A stretch of 64,000 nucleotides of DNA from Mortierella sp. BCC40632 (GCA_011634665.1 WAEK01000006.1:2424001-2488000); one strand, 5' to 3'. Shown: positions 36,248 through 48,495, counted from the stretch's first letter. Notes: generated by a model from the sequence alone, not told the origin. Made by a program: numbers and translations.

Positions 36248-37148
36248 AGATGTTAGAGTTCATACGAAAAATGATGGGTCATTGCCTTTTTGGTCATTCA
36301 TCGATAGAATCAACACTTACTCCTAGCCAGAGACACACTTTTCCGGTGGGCTTGACCTTGGCAGTCGCATATAGTGTATCGTTCAGTTCATAGACGGTCT
36401 CGATCTCCTTATCCTCGTCACCGTGGTCAGCTTCTGATTTCAAGTATTGAACCATCTCCAATGTCTTGCGGATCTCTGGGATCTTGACATCAAGGTTACG
36501 CTTTCGCTGAATCAAGTTGATCTCCATAAACTTGTATTTTCTGTTGCGATGAAGTAAAGATTATAGGGTTTTGCAAGAACGAGGCTGGGTTAGTTCGAGT
36601 CTCCTTTCTTAGATAAAGACAACACTATTTGTTTGATAGAGAAGAGAGGGTTCGTCTGGTTGGGGTAAGGTTCCTGGGATGAGTGCCAACTAAGATGTAG
36701 CACCGCTTGCCCGAGTTCAAAGACTGAGTATAGATTGCCTTCTCTTTCCCTTCGGGCATGGGTCGACTCCCTTGCCCAATACACAATTACTGTTTGTCTG
36801 CCCAGCAAGTAGTCGCAAGCAAAATGAACCAGGAGGTATGTCATCCGCTCACGAGGCTGTCCACGCTCTCCGTATTGACTGTCGAGGAGTCATGAAGGCA
36901 CTGATAGCCTGTTGCGGCAATAGCATAGCGTAGCAAGGGATAGTTGGTTCCTGAGAAAGTACTCGAGGTTGTGACCAGAGACGAGGTGGTCAATTCCAAA
37001 AAGGAATGAATGAAAAAAAAAGGTTTACTTACGCAACAGCCTCCTGGAACTTCCTGAGAACAATCTCGACTGGCTCCTGTTCACTGACATGATCCTCAAC
37101 ATTCTCAACAAATGGTGCCTTTGGGATTCCTCTTGGATTTGTCTCCAT
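35922..37148 (-). CDS. PAC10: Prefoldin subunit 3 (VBP1/PAC10-like)
   Basis: Exons on the minus strand, 37148-37033, 36540-36321 and 36158-35922, close in phase and give 190 residues, the usual length of this subunit. It starts METNPRGIPKAPFVE, resembling the N-terminus of VBP1, then AVAKYKFMEINLIQRKRNLDVKIPEI (here read in two parts across an intron). These form the first coiled-coil helix. The central beta hairpin is YELNDTLYATAKV, then CLWLGANVMLEYP. The second coiled-coil helix is AEELLRTKLEAALKTL, then YLRDQITTMEVNTARVYNWDV. Prefoldin is a cytosolic six-subunit jellyfish-shaped chaperone that hands nascent actin and tubulin to the CCT chaperonin; subunit 3 is an alpha-class member. It is divergent from the KH gene, with 360 bases between the two ATGs. 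Confidence 0.95.
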
Positions 37149-37508
37149 GTTCTGTTGCTCCTTTTTGGGTCCTGCTAATCGGGGGTAAGAGTCCACACTT
37201 TGAGGATGATGAAGACGCGAGAACGAGACAATCCTCTCTCCACCTCCTTCACTTTATTTCCAACATCATGAGAGTGCGTACGCCACAATCGTCAGGAAGT
37301 AGTGGTCTCGACTTCGGCGGAGACGAGAAGGGCGGGTTATTTTTTTTTTTTTTTTTTTTTTTATTTATTTTTTGTTCCTTTCCTCTGACCATCCTTTTGC
37401 CAACAATCCATTCTTTACTCTTGCATCATCGGAATAGGCTTTTTCTTTAGAAAGAAAGAAAGAAAAAAAAAATACCTCTTTCATAGCGGAAAATAATTTA
37501 CAACAACC
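37149..37508. other. Shared 5' region of prefoldin 3 and KH-domain genes
   Basis: 360 bases between two divergent start codons, with a poly-T/ATTT tract at 37340-37372. Ordinary mixed sequence lies on both sides. It may act as a two-way promoter; no clear TATA box is seen. Confidence 0.6.
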
Positions 37509-37856
37509 ATGCCATCAGACGCCCCTGCTCAGGATACGGGTGCCGGCGCTCCTGGAGCTCCCAAAGTCGACTTCACATCAGTGTTGGCAAAGGCCAAGGC
37601 GATTGCCGCCAAACTCGGAAGCGGCGCTTCTGCGGCTGCACCCCCAACCTCCTCCATAGCCGCACCTGGTCCCTCCAACATCTCTGCACCTCCATCCACC
37701 ACAAAGCGACCCTATGAGGACGACTCGTATGGACATGGACATGGCTACGGCCACGACACTCGAGGCGACGAAAGCTACTATGGCAAGAGGACTGCCTATG
37801 ATTCCGGAAGAGGTGCGAATAGCCATGTCCTTTTTCTTGTTTCCTTGCTTTATTTC

Positions 37857-37928
<72 letters not shown>

Positions 37929-40900
37929 TCATTCATTCTTTCTTTCTTTCTTTCTTCTTTCCTTTTTTTTTTTTTATTACTACCTCCTTCCTCTCTTTCC
38001 ACTCCCCCTATCTCGGTGTCCTGTCCTCTGACAACCTTTGATATATTTTTTTTTTCATGTTCAAATTGAATATATTGATGCTGATACTTTGCTTCCTTTA
38101 GATTCGGCCCCAGTGCATAGACCAGGTCTTGGGGCTCAAGTCTCTCACTATGCCCCACCAATGCGTAATGAGCCTCCTGTCCAGGAAGAGATGGCTGTTC
38201 CAGGAAACCTTGTGGGACTGATTATTGGACGAGGCGGCGAGAACTTGAAGAGGATTGAGCGGGATACTGGTTGCAAGGTTCAGTTCACTCAAGGTAAAAA
38301 AAAATCAAGCCAGTTGGTTGATGGTACTCTTTGGTGGTGGAGAAAATGGTACTGCTTATCTCTATCAGATGAAGCAAAGACTCATGAAGGCTTTTTATTT
38401 TTATTTTTATTTTCAATCCATCCTTTCACGAAATGAATGTAGATGGCAATCCTGGCGATAGAGAGAGATATGTGAATATTATCGGACAACCTACGGGAAT
38501 TACAGAAGCAAAGCGACAGATCCAGGATATCATCAACAGCTCTCAGAGCGGCGAACGACCTGGAAGCTATGGTGGCGGTGGATACGGAGGCCAGGGAGCA
38601 TACAGCATGGGTGGCAACGGTGGCGGTGGTGCTGGCGGTGGTGGTGGCGGCGGTGGCGCTGGTGCTGGCGGTGCTGGCGGCGGTGGATATGGTCGTGGCG
38701 GCTCAAATGCAACGATCCAGATCCCTAGTTCGAAGGTTGGCTTGGTGATTGGTCGTGGAGGTGAGACGATCCGCGATCTTCAGGATCGAAGTGGTGCCCG
38801 CATTGCTGTCACCCCAGCACCCCAGGACCACGGCTCTGCTTCACGCACGGTGACCATCACAGGAGATGATGCAGCGATTGAGCGTGCCAAGGGCTACATT
38901 GATGAGATCGTGAATGATGTGGCACCAAGAGGCTTTGGCGCGAGTGGATACCAGAACTCGCCCAGTGTATCAATCACAGTTCCTCAGGATTCGATTGGTC
39001 TTGTGATTGGACGTGGAGGAGAGACCGTCAAGCAGCTTCAGATTCAGTCCCGCGCAAGGATCCAAGTCCAGCAAGTCGACTCCAGTCAACCCCTGCCAAC
39101 AGAGAGGACCATCAACTTGTACGGACCTCCTGATGCGGTCGAGTATGCGAGACAGCTAATCATGGAAAAGGTTGCCGGATCGGTAAGTGACCTCTTTCAC
39201 CTTCTTTTCCTTCTCGACTTTGTTCTTTCTCACAGGACTCGATGACGCACTTTGTTCTCGACGACTACTCTTGGTGGTATTCTGTGAAGCAAGGGGTATG
39301 GAAGGTTTGCATGATCAAAAGTCATTTTGAGTATAGACTTTACTCGGTCTCTTCTTTTCGACTATGCAGGCCACCTTTTCAGTCCTCTATATTCTTGGTT
39401 TGTTAGTTTGGCACAGCGAGTCTATTTCTCCGGAAATGCTCTCTCAGCTGTCTATACAGCCTTGATTTGAGTTTTTGATACGAAACCGCCCGAAGCAGGA
39501 AACAGTAGGCATGGGAGAAGAAGAAATCAACCAGGGAGCAGAGAAACAAAAGAAAACATGGACCGACCCTTAGCGACACTCCTATTCATGCAGGCGTGGC
39601 ATGATCTCAATCTTGATATGGATGTTGTATCTTTGCTCAAGGCTGGGTAATTGCCGAGATGATGCTTGACTGCAAAGTGTGAAATGCCATTCCTTGATCT
39701 TGATAAGATGCTCTTGCTGCAAAAGAAAAAAAAATGGAATGTGGACTTTGTCTCTCTTTTCTCTGTCTACCAGCGAGTTGATCTCGCCTAACAGCAGTTC
39801 TTTAAGCCAAAAGCCCATTCAATGGAGCCGATCTTCGACGCCAACATTGCGCTGCCTGCACAGGTCCCCCTTCGATTCAAATCATTTCTCCTTCCATGTG
39901 CTTGAGTGCCTGCCTGCCGAGTAGCCGAGGATTTCTTACTTTTACTGGCCAACGCTACTCGAGAGGGCGTCATGGACGTGACAAAATAGACAGTGGGACA
40001 GGAAGAGGAGCAACTAACAGGACAGATGAAAATTGATAAGTTTCGCTTCTCTTTTTTCCTCCCTCTTTTTTTTATGACCATCCTATACAATGTCGATGCC
40101 TATGAATGTCGACAACAATCCCAATGAACGACTTGCCTTATCAAATGGTTCTCTCGTCCTTGAATTCAACGGACCATGCTTTAATCTTTGATCTATTTCG
40201 ATCGGGTGGCATCCTCTCTTGGCTATTTGGCTTTTTGCTTTCGCTCTCGATGGATATGTATATGCGGATTCTTCATGGTTTTTTGAAACATATCTAGCGT
40301 GATAATGATCGCTATGGACAACGTGAACAGAGGTAAGCGCATTTGAGCACACAGAGTTGCCAGACTTTTTTTTTTTCTTTTTTTACCAACAACCTTTCTT
40401 TCTTTCTTTGACTCTTCCCATAAATAATAGTGGATATGGCGGCTCGGGATATGGTGGATACCAGCAGTCTTCTCAAGGCGCCGCTGGATATGGACAGTAT
40501 GGCAACTATGGCATGTCGGCGGGTGCAGGAGCTACCGCTGGATATACCCCTGAACAGCAGGCTGCTTATGCACAGTACTACGCATACCAATATGGAGGCA
40601 AGTCTCTATTATCCATCGAGGGCAACTTTACTCTTGATCCTTCCAACCATACTTGAATTCTTACTCTTTGTTTTTTTGTCTGCCTTGTTCCCTTCCCTGC
40701 AAACCAGCTTATCCATATGGTGCATCCACTACAGCTGGAGCCAACTCTGCCACCACCGCTGCTGCCTCTACTGAGGCTTCCACCACCGCCACCGATTCTA
40801 CGCCTAGCGCGCCCGCTACAGCGACCACTCCAAGCGCAACGGATGCTCCCGCAGGCACAGACGCCTCTGCAAACACTACTGCTTCCTCCAATGAATCTTC

Positions 40901-41327
40901 TTCAGCCCCAGCTGGTGATGCTTCTTCTGGATCAAGCTTCAATCCATATGACTACTCACGTTATGCTTCCGCCTATGGCACCACTGCTGCTTCTGGTGCA
41001 GAAAGCACTCCATCGGATGGTGCCGCTGCAACATCTGCAGCACCTGCGACAAGCACTGCACCTGCCACGAGCGTGCCAGATTATTCGGCTTACTATGCCC
41101 AGCAAGGCTATAGTATGGAAGCGTATCAGCAGTACTATCAGCAATACTATGCCTCTGCTGCTGCTACTGCAACAGGTGATGCTGCCACTGGAGCAGCTGC
41201 TGGAAACACGGCAGAGTCTGCAGATGTAGCAGGAGCACCTGCATCCAATGGAGCAGGCTCAGAGCCTTCAACAGCATCGGAGGGTGGTGCTTCGTCTGCA
41301 GAAGCTGCCAGTGTGGAGGCAAAGTAG
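37509..41327 (+). CDS. KH-domain RNA/ssDNA-binding protein, FUBP/KSRP-like (three KH domains)
   Basis: Exons 37509-37812, 38102-38293, 38443-39182, 40298-40332, 40431-40597 and 40708-41327 close in phase and give 685 residues. Each of three KH domains has the nucleic-acid-gripping GRGG loop: residues 144-147 (NLVGLIIGRGGENLKR), 269-272 (VGLVIGRGGETIRDL) and 355-358 (IGLVIGRGGETVKQL). A poly-Gly linker of about 50 residues separates KH1 from KH2. The C-terminal third is Gly/Tyr-rich, then Ala/Ser/Thr-rich, with YTPEQQAAYAQYYAYQY and MEAYQQYYQQYY, like the tyrosine-rich end of FUBP proteins. The family binds single-stranded DNA or AU-rich RNA in nucleus and cytoplasm. The tiny 35-base exon 4 is required by phase. 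The intron 40598-40707 starts with GC, not GT. A conserved intron acceptor set supports the rest. The third intron is 1115 bases, long for this genome. Confidence 0.93.
37854..37977. repeat. CT run followed by CTTT tetranucleotide repeat
   Basis: CT units, then about 20 CTTT units with ATCT and ATTC variants, then poly-T. All lie within intron 1 (37813-38101) of the KH-domain gene. Confidence 0.92.
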
Positions 41328-41353
41328 AGGGAGGATAGAAGGGCATATTGGGA

Positions 41354-41359
41354 AATAAA
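41354..41359 (+). terminator. AATAAA polyadenylation signal candidate for the KH gene
   Basis: AATAAA 26 bases after the stop codon and followed by a TTGGGTTTGTGTG stretch, a typical GT-rich downstream element. Confidence 0.45.
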
Positions 41360-41619
41360 ATTGGGTTTGTGTGCGTAGCATTTGCACTTTTTTTATTAAC
41401 GGTGATGACTGGATTCTGACTTTTGCTTTTGCTGTCAAACAAATTTGCTTTGTTTCTGGAGGCCGAGCTTCTGTGCGGTGGGACGGAGGAATCGGATGCA
41501 GCACAGGGAGAGCTCGGATTTATCCTTCCCATTTCGCCGCATCACCCATCCCTCCATTTTTCGGTCTCTTTCTCTCCACTCTTTCTCTTCTTTTCTATTA
41601 TAATTGGTACTCAACAACC

Positions 41620-42924
41620 ATGTCTGCCGTTCCTCAACAAGAACTGCCTCGCCCTGGAGGATTCCCCGAAGTCCGCTACAAGCGTTACTTGCCCAAGATC
41701 GGACCCTCTGGTCTGGCTCTCTTCACGGGCATCACCCTGATGTGCACCGTGGGTCTCTACAGAGTCGGACAGGGCTCGTTGGAGCGCAGGTAATGGATGA
41801 AAGCAGAAGAAGGACAGGAAGAAGAGGATAAAATGAAAAGAAAAAAAAGAAACCACCTCTTTTGTCCTCGGTCATCTGTAGTAGCAGGATCCAATGGACA
41901 GCTCTTTTCTTTTTTAATTCGCCCACAGGAAGAATAACGCTTCTCGATCAGACAGGACTTGAGCATGGATCGATCACCTAGAAATGGATCAAGACCGCCT
42001 CTTTTTCTTTCTTTCTTTCCTTCTTCTTTCTTTTTTTCTTTCTCTCTCTATTGATTCCTGGAAAGAAATGAGCTCTTGGCGCAACAGGAACACGATCAGA
42101 AAGAGAAAGCCTACTTTGACCAAAATGGTGTTGCTACTCTCTTCTCTCCCCCCCCCCAGCTGAAAGAGATATGATCCCGATCAAGAGATATCCTAGTGGA
42201 TCGGACTACTCTTCTGGAAGGAAAGGAGAGGCCATTCGTGGTGTCTGCGAGCCATGGACGCGTCTTGATTATTTGCACATACGCGTGTATGGACAAAGGG
42301 ATCACCTCTGGCCTCTATTCATTATTTTTTGGTGTCTCCTTTTTTACCCGAGATCTGGGTCCAAATGGCTTGCAGTGGGATCGGCAACATCAACCATTGA
42401 GATCAAAAAAAAATCGACAGACTGATTAGGACATTTTCCCAAGAATCCGAGAGGCGTTGTTTCATTGACGTGTTTAAAAAACTGAATTAAGGCGAGAGAT
42501 AGAGATAGAGCACCAAAGGAGACACGACCCATGGATTCCAGGAGATTGATAGTCGACTCGTGTTTATTACCAAAACATGACTCGACCAGACGGGACAACC
42601 TAGACAACTACCTGGATTTTCTCTTTTTCTTCATTTAATTCTCGAGAACTGTCATCTCACCAAGTCAACAATATATATTTTCTTTGTCTTTTTTTTTCAC
42701 TCCTATTTGCTCATTCTAGGGAACTTGAGCGCGAGAAGGTGTGGTCGCGCATCCACTTGATTCCCATGTTGCAAGCCGAGGTGGATCGCGATACCTACCG
42801 CCGTGATGAGGCTGCCAAGGCCCGTGAGGCGGAGACGATGAAGGATGTCCATGACTGGAAGGTTGGCGAGTCTGTCTACAACTCGAAGCGCTATGTCCCA
42901 AAGACCTTCGTGGCCGTCCCATAA
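41620..42924 (+). CDS. NDUFA13: Mitochondrial complex I accessory subunit NDUFA13 (GRIM-19/B16.6)
   Basis: Exons 41620-41789 and 42720-42924 close in phase and give 124 residues, near the usual fungal length. The order of family features is complete: QELPRPGGFPEVRYKRYLP at the N-terminus, a single transmembrane helix at about residues 31-48 (GLALFTGITLMCTVGLY), the SLERRELEREKVWSRIHLIP helix built across the splice, LLQAE-type MLQAEVDRDTYRR, and MKDVHDWKVGESVYNSKRYVP at the end. The protein anchors the matrix and membrane arms of NADH:ubiquinone oxidoreductase in the inner mitochondrial membrane. The intron is 930 bases, unusually long beside such short exons; an open segment inside it was considered and rejected as an exon. 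Confidence 0.95.
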
Positions 42925-43887
42925 AGGGGAAAAAAATGACTAGTCTTCTCTCTCTCTCTTACCCCTTTCTCCCCATGTCCCTCTCTCCCCCCCCCCCATT
43001 CAAGATAAAGAAAAAGAATAACCTAAATGGACCGAACAATCCACATAAACGAGATACAACGCAACTTACACTTTTAGACCCGTCAATACTGGTGCCCGGC
43101 TGTGATGGTTTAGAATGAGTAGCGCAGTGTGGTTCCTAGGGATGAAATTCATTAACTTTGAATATTGACTGAGAACAAAGAAAAAGGAGAAATCGACTAT
43201 TCTCCATTTCAGATGTTTTTGACCTCATTTAGCGTTGCTTATTTGTAGAATAACATGCCCCTTCGCAGTAGCCCCGTGCAACGGACTGTGCATAATCCTC
43301 GAAAATAAGAATGGAAAAAACAAAAATATCTGAAATGGAGAATATCGCTTACTATCAAATAATTGGACGCAAGTCCTCGGATCCCAGAGGGAGAAAAAAT
43401 GGTCTGTCGACCAGGCAAGCAGGAGTAGGAGAGGCAATCAAGACACCTGTATTTAGATTGGGCATTGGCTAGAGCTCTCCTACATTTTAATTCTGCCTAT
43501 AGAGTTTTACTTTCAGCTGGTTCTAGTCAATTCGTCCGAGTATCTCTCGTCAGTCTCTCCTTGGCACTATTATTCATTAAACCTTGGGATATTAGTCCAG
43601 TCAGTCCCACCAAAAGAATCAGGACCACAAATCAAAAGCTCGGCCACCGACAGATGAGCAACAAAACTATCTACATAGCAGGAAATGCTTCCTGGGCGAC
43701 TAGCTCGATTCCTAGTTTAGCGTAGTTTGTCAATAAATCACCTTTCCCGAGTTTTTTCTGCATGAGCAGGCTTTCGTCAAGTTTGTAACTATTTCATAGA
43801 ATCTCCAAATTCTAGTGATTTTAGACAGACTCTTGCAGGTCGCCACTACATTTCCACAATACCACTCGCTTTGTTCTCTTGAGTCAA
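42925..43887. other. Intergenic between NDUFA13 and an F-box-like relic
   Basis: CT-rich 3' flank to about 43000, then ordinary sequence including an inverted repeat at 43194-43347. From 43440 to 43880 I see no gene; it may contain unrecognisably decayed 5' sequence of the neighbouring pseudogene. Confidence 0.6.
43194..43347. repeat. Inverted repeat, 27-base arms around a 100-base centre
   Basis: The arm at 43194-43220 (core TCTCCATTTCAGAT) is repeated in reverse complement at 43321-43347 with about two differences and one gap. The centre is not palindromic. It could be a small MITE-like element or a hairpin RNA; no flanking duplication was recognised. Confidence 0.6.
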
Positions 43888-44862
43888 GACATATTTCCAG
43901 TGAAACTTCGATCGGATATTGAGTACTTTTTCATAGGGACCTTGGCAAGGCAATCGATTTGAGCAAAAGAGAGCTATTGAGATGACTGAAGAAACATCGA
44001 GAACGGTGGATCGAGTTTGGTGGATGCGAATCTCGTTCCTTGGCTCTATATGGCGTCGCCTTCCATCGGAACCGAGAGTCTGACATCATTTGGAGACAAA
44101 GATGTTTATCGATGGGATACTGTCGAGGACCCAGAGCTGGAGAATCTTTCCGCGATGTTGTTCTGTTCTATAAAACCTTCCTTACTAGCGATGGCCTTGC
44201 GACAATCCCATTTCCATGCTCATAACCCTAGACTTTTAAACAGATCACATTTACTGCATCCTGGTACAGGTACTCAATAACCTGGTGGCAGCCTCTGGAG
44301 AATGTCTTGAAGCCATTCAGATCTATCAAGATAGGTCTACTAAACGCTTTTTCCGGAGGGGGAGGGGGCTATATGAGTTTGGTCATACTGGGAAATACGC
44401 AGGAGCTACAAAGGGTTCACAAGACGACCACAGTCAGCTATGACTGACATCTTCCAAGAGCGCGTAGATCAACCTTGACATTTGTGGAGCTGTGTCGTTC
44501 AAATCATTCGACCAATGCCCGCTTCTCAAGACTCTTAGGACCATACCTGTAACGCGGCGACTTGCTTCGATCCCACTGATTCATGTAGCAGACAGCCTCT
44601 ATCAAGCTTTTAGGTCTGCTACCCATCTGAGACCTTCCCAGAACCGAAAGAATTTGGATTATCCGGCATGGTATCTGTCCAACTTAACTTTGGGTCAATC
44701 ATAAAGTTGGGAATCCGCAGCCAGATTTTGCCATTGGCATCTTCAAAATCACTGTCCGAAATTGAAATGACGGGTCCCATGGCAATGATCTATATCTCGA
44801 GTTGCTCGATCGTCTTCAGTCTCTCGAAACACTTTACCTCGATTCCACTTCCAAGGACACCT
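43888..44862 (+). pseudogene. Strongly decayed F-box-like/LRR-like paralogue, 5' truncated
   Basis: Only the middle and part of the 3' region of the family remain. Recognisable pieces are DIFPVKLRSDIEYF (intact copies: EAFPSKPRLDLEF), LVPWLYMASPSIGTESL (QLPWFYEESQSIETDSL), VAASGECLEAIQIYQ, SFDQCPLLKTL, SGMVSVQLNFGSI and SLSEIEMTGPMAMIY (SLFEVTITGPAAMMF). At least three TGA codons interrupt the frame between 43960 and 44000, and frameshifts separate later pieces. The end of exon 2, intron 2 and the start of exon 3 are missing, so the two exons are directly fused. No F-box-like segment is found upstream. Confidence 0.8.
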
Positions 44863-45492
44863 CTTTTTTTTTTTTTTTTTTTCACCAGTACCGCATCAAA
44901 CTGTGTCATATTGCAGGATTGATGTCGGTCTTTCGATCCCGATAGGATGCAATTATTGACTAGGCCCATAAAAGAGATATACATCTATTAAACGTGTTTG
45001 GTCGCCAGACTCTTAAAAACACTGGTGGTGGGTTGTCGCAGCTCAGCAGTTTTCAATCTCTTCGATTAGCATACTAGCATACTAGCTCTGTCTCGTTAGA
45101 CTGAACATCGATGTTGTGGTTTAAAAGAAAAAGAAAAAAAAAAGTTCTCTTGGTTCTGACAGAAAAGGTGTGTAAGGGTAGTGTACTTGTTGGCTGGCAC
45201 ACCCTATGTCATTGCAACGACTCGCACTGCAATTCCTAGCGAAGAGCGAGAACAATAAAGCACTCTCAGATGTAAATATGTGTGTGGGGGGATTGCTCTA
45301 TACTCTGTAGGACTCGCCTACCAGAAAGTCCAGGCCTTTTCTTATCAGCTTTGCCACACGTTGTACTACCAGTGTGAGTTTGAAGCCAAAAAAAAAAAAA
45401 AAAAAAAAAATTCGTGCGCTGCCCTGTTTGTCATTCTTTGGAGCATGGAGCAATGCCTTTACCATTGTTCATTCTCACATTACCTTCATCAG
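44863..45492. other. Intergenic between two F-box-like copies
   Basis: Poly-T at 44865-44882 ends the pseudogene similarity. An A tract lies at 45390-45410. Between them is ordinary sequence with no recognisable gene. This should contain the promoter of the copy at 45493, but no TATA box stands out. Confidence 0.55.
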
Positions 45493-48400
45493 ATGTTGAT
45501 CAACGGGATTACTCATGAGGCTAATAGTCTAGGTTTGTCTAAGGATACTCTATCTGTTTTGACGTATTGGCGCTCAGGGCTAAAAAAGAAAGAAAGAAAG
45601 AAAAGAGAGTGAGTGAGTGAGAGAGTGAGAGAGAAAGAGAAAGAGAGATTAGACCATATTCTTATTACTCTTGTTCTAAATCGATAGAAGGCTGTCGACA
45701 ACAGCGGCTTCCCACAGAGTGCCTCCTTCTTGTCATTCAAGAGCTCAAGTTCGATGTCCCTTCACTCTGTAAACTCCTAACTGTGAACCGGTTCTTCTTT
45801 GTGGAGGCCCTGAGGCTACTGATGGGCGAAACTTTCAGAGTATGGAGCAACCAAAATCGCATGGGATCATACATCAGAGAGCACCGTCTTGCTCTCGTTC
45901 TTCGTTCGGTATTACAGCGTGAATGGATGAGACGGCAAGAAGCGATTGACCAACAGGAACAACGGAAGCACTCAGACGAGAACGAAAAAGAAGGAGAGGG
46001 ACTATCGGAAACCAAGAGTACCACACTATCAGCTTCAAGTTGGCCTCGGTCTTTACAGAGTCGTGTCAATGAGGCGGGTTTTTTGACTGACCTAAAGTTG
46101 ATTATGGACGAGTATGGATTGGAACTTTGCTACTCACCTACTCAATCCAAGGAGTCATATTCTCAGTTGACCATAGTCGACTACTCTGAGTACTTCACTT
46201 CACTTGTCACTCAAGATTTCTCTTCCTTATATCTCACAAAAATCCTTTGGTCAAGCATTTCAAAAGATTCAGGACCGTGGCCAACTGCTATCCCAGAAAC
46301 AGATATGGAGCAAGTGGATTTCGAAAACAGAAGTGTTGCCCGACGACTCGTTCGCTTCTTGATCCAACACAATCATCAACAAGTCACAAGCCTCGGATTC
46401 GATCTGTACGAGTCAGCCCACTACGTCCAGTTTGCAAACATGATGCCACATCTTCAAACGTTGGTGATTGGACTGCCAGTAAACTTCAGTGGTCCCGCTG
46501 CAAGCGTACACCATGCAACAGACTTTATTCGTCTACACCAAAAGACATTCTCCGCAAAACCCCGTCTGAACCTTGAATTTAGCCATGTTGGAGCCGTCGG
46601 CAGAGCGTTCAGAATCACCAATAGAAGAGGAAACCTGAGTGCCTGGCTGAAGGAGCGCCGTGAGTTAAGGACCAGATTGTATCCACTACTGGCGCTGTAC
46701 GAGGCTATTGGTCGACCACGCTCGATAATTGCAACCGAAATACCATTTTTCTACGAGGGATCACACGCCATCGAAACAGAGAGTCTGGTATCACTTGTAG
46801 ATCATGATACTGGACGATGGGATGCAAATGAAGGCCCAGAGTTAGAGGCATTCCTACGGCGTTGTCCTAATCTGTATAGTCTCGACATAGCCGTTGGACA
46901 TCTGTCTATGTTCCAATGGCTCAATACTTCTTCAACTACCACCGATCCAACAAACAAGTCTCGGCCGCTGGTGACACTACAACGACCACTTGCCAAGCTT
47001 TCAATTCTTAAGCTTCAATCGCCTTATAGCTACCGACTCCTCATCCAAGCGCTCAATGATTTGATGAGAGTATCTGGAGAAAGTCTCACAACTATCCAAA
47101 TCAACCAACTGGGAAATGATTCAGTCAGAGAAAAGGAGTTGATCTTATTGAGAACTACTCAAGAACTGCAAAGTTCTCCTAAAGCCACTACCATTGGTCT
47201 TGACTGGTATCTTCCAAGCCTGCGCGAAGTCAGCCTTAGTCTCGAAGGAAATATCTCGGTCGGATCGTTTGATCAATGTCCACTTCTTGAAAGACTCGAG
47301 ATCCGATGTAACACGATGAGTCCGGAGAGCTATGGATTTCTCAAAATCCATTGGACACAACGGTCGGAATGTTCGAAGTCATTATCACTCTTACCGATCT
47401 GGAAGCTCACCAGACTGAAACATCTTCACCTCTCAGGCATGCCTGCTGTACAGTTTGATTACGAATCTATCAAGTATATGACACAGCTACGAAAGCTTCA
47501 ATTGCAGACAAGCAGTCGAGGGTGGCTCATTAGTTTTGCAGACATGTATATGAGTGCCTGTCCCGACATTATCCAGTCAGTTCTCGTAAGTAATCGCTTT
47601 GCGCATTTATCCAGTGACTTTTTTTTTTTTTTTTTTTTTTTTTTGTCTTTAACTTTGTCTCCACTGATTCACCTCATCTCTCTAGGTCAAGACGAAAGGC
47701 TCTTCGAACCGGAAATCGACTTCCAGATTCTACCCATGGAACTGGTCCTCGGAATCTCTTTTCGAAGTTACTATCACTGGTCCTGCAGCAATGATGTTCC
47801 ACCTTGAGCAACTCACTCTGTTTCCATCTCTTGAGAAACTTGACCTCGCTGTTCCCGGATATGATAGCTATGCCTTTCTAAGCACTCAAACCCAGGCCCT
47901 GGCCACGCTGTACTCTTGTCAGTCCCTGGTTAAACAGGATCCACCCTTTCATGATTCTTTGGCGCTTCTCAAAGCTCCTTCCGTGTTTTTCAAAAAGAAC
48001 AAGTCTCGATTAGTACAACAGGAGTTTCAACATCCACGCTCGCCTTTGGAGAGCAGACTTCAACATCTCACCTTTAGAGGTAGCTGGAACCCTGTCGGTC
48101 CTAACGTCTGGACACAAATTTTGACAAAGTATGCACCAAACCTCACACAAATCCGTGGGTTTAGAAAGTTGACCATGCTTACGCAAATAAGAGATATCGA
48201 AGAAGCATACAAGACCATTGAGAAAACGAGATCTCTTCAGGGCAAACCCAAAGAAGGTGCGGAGAAAATGATGAAAGGATCTCACTCTGGCCTTGTCGGG
48301 CAGCAAGGATACGGACCAAGAGCAGGCTTGGTCGCAAAATTCATACGAGACTCTATAAGCCAGACTGGCCAGACAATGTTGGGATTAAGGACGATATCAG

Positions 48401-48495
48401 ATAGTCAAAAAGAACAATTAGCGGCCAAACCAGGAAATAGGGTGTATTTTAGTGATCAGTCCTTATTAATCTATACTCACGAATCATGCTGCTAG
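45493..48495 (+). CDS. F-box-like / LRR-like protein, intact copy 2
   Basis: Exons 45493-45532, 45691-47585 and 47686-48495 close in phase and give 914 residues. The first exon (MLINGITHEANSLG) was chosen because its donor, G|GTTTGT, has the same phase and sequence as in copy 1; it is less certain than the rest. The F-box-like segment is LPTECLLLVIQELKFD, then CKLLTVNRFFFVEALRLLM. Family blocks follow in the same order: TIVDYSEYFTSL, ALYEAIGRPRS, ATTIGLDWYLPS, SFDQCPLLERLEI, LHLSGMPAVQFDYESIKYM, FYPWNWSSESLF, FPSLEKLDLAVPG and IRDIEEAYKTIEK. Intron 2 is at the same site as in the other copies and carries a poly-T tract (47621-47645). Intron 1 holds a purine tract (45585-45655). It converges with copy 3, the stop codons being 113 bases apart. 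The function is inferred only from the F-box-like start. Confidence 0.8.

Noticed and set aside
42069..42170. Possible cassette exon in the NDUFA13 intron (NELLAQQEHDQKEKAYFDQNG)
   Set aside because: It joins exon 1 in phase but has no donor that returns to exon 2 in phase, and the frame soon ends. The known protein is complete without it. RNA-seq could reopen this.
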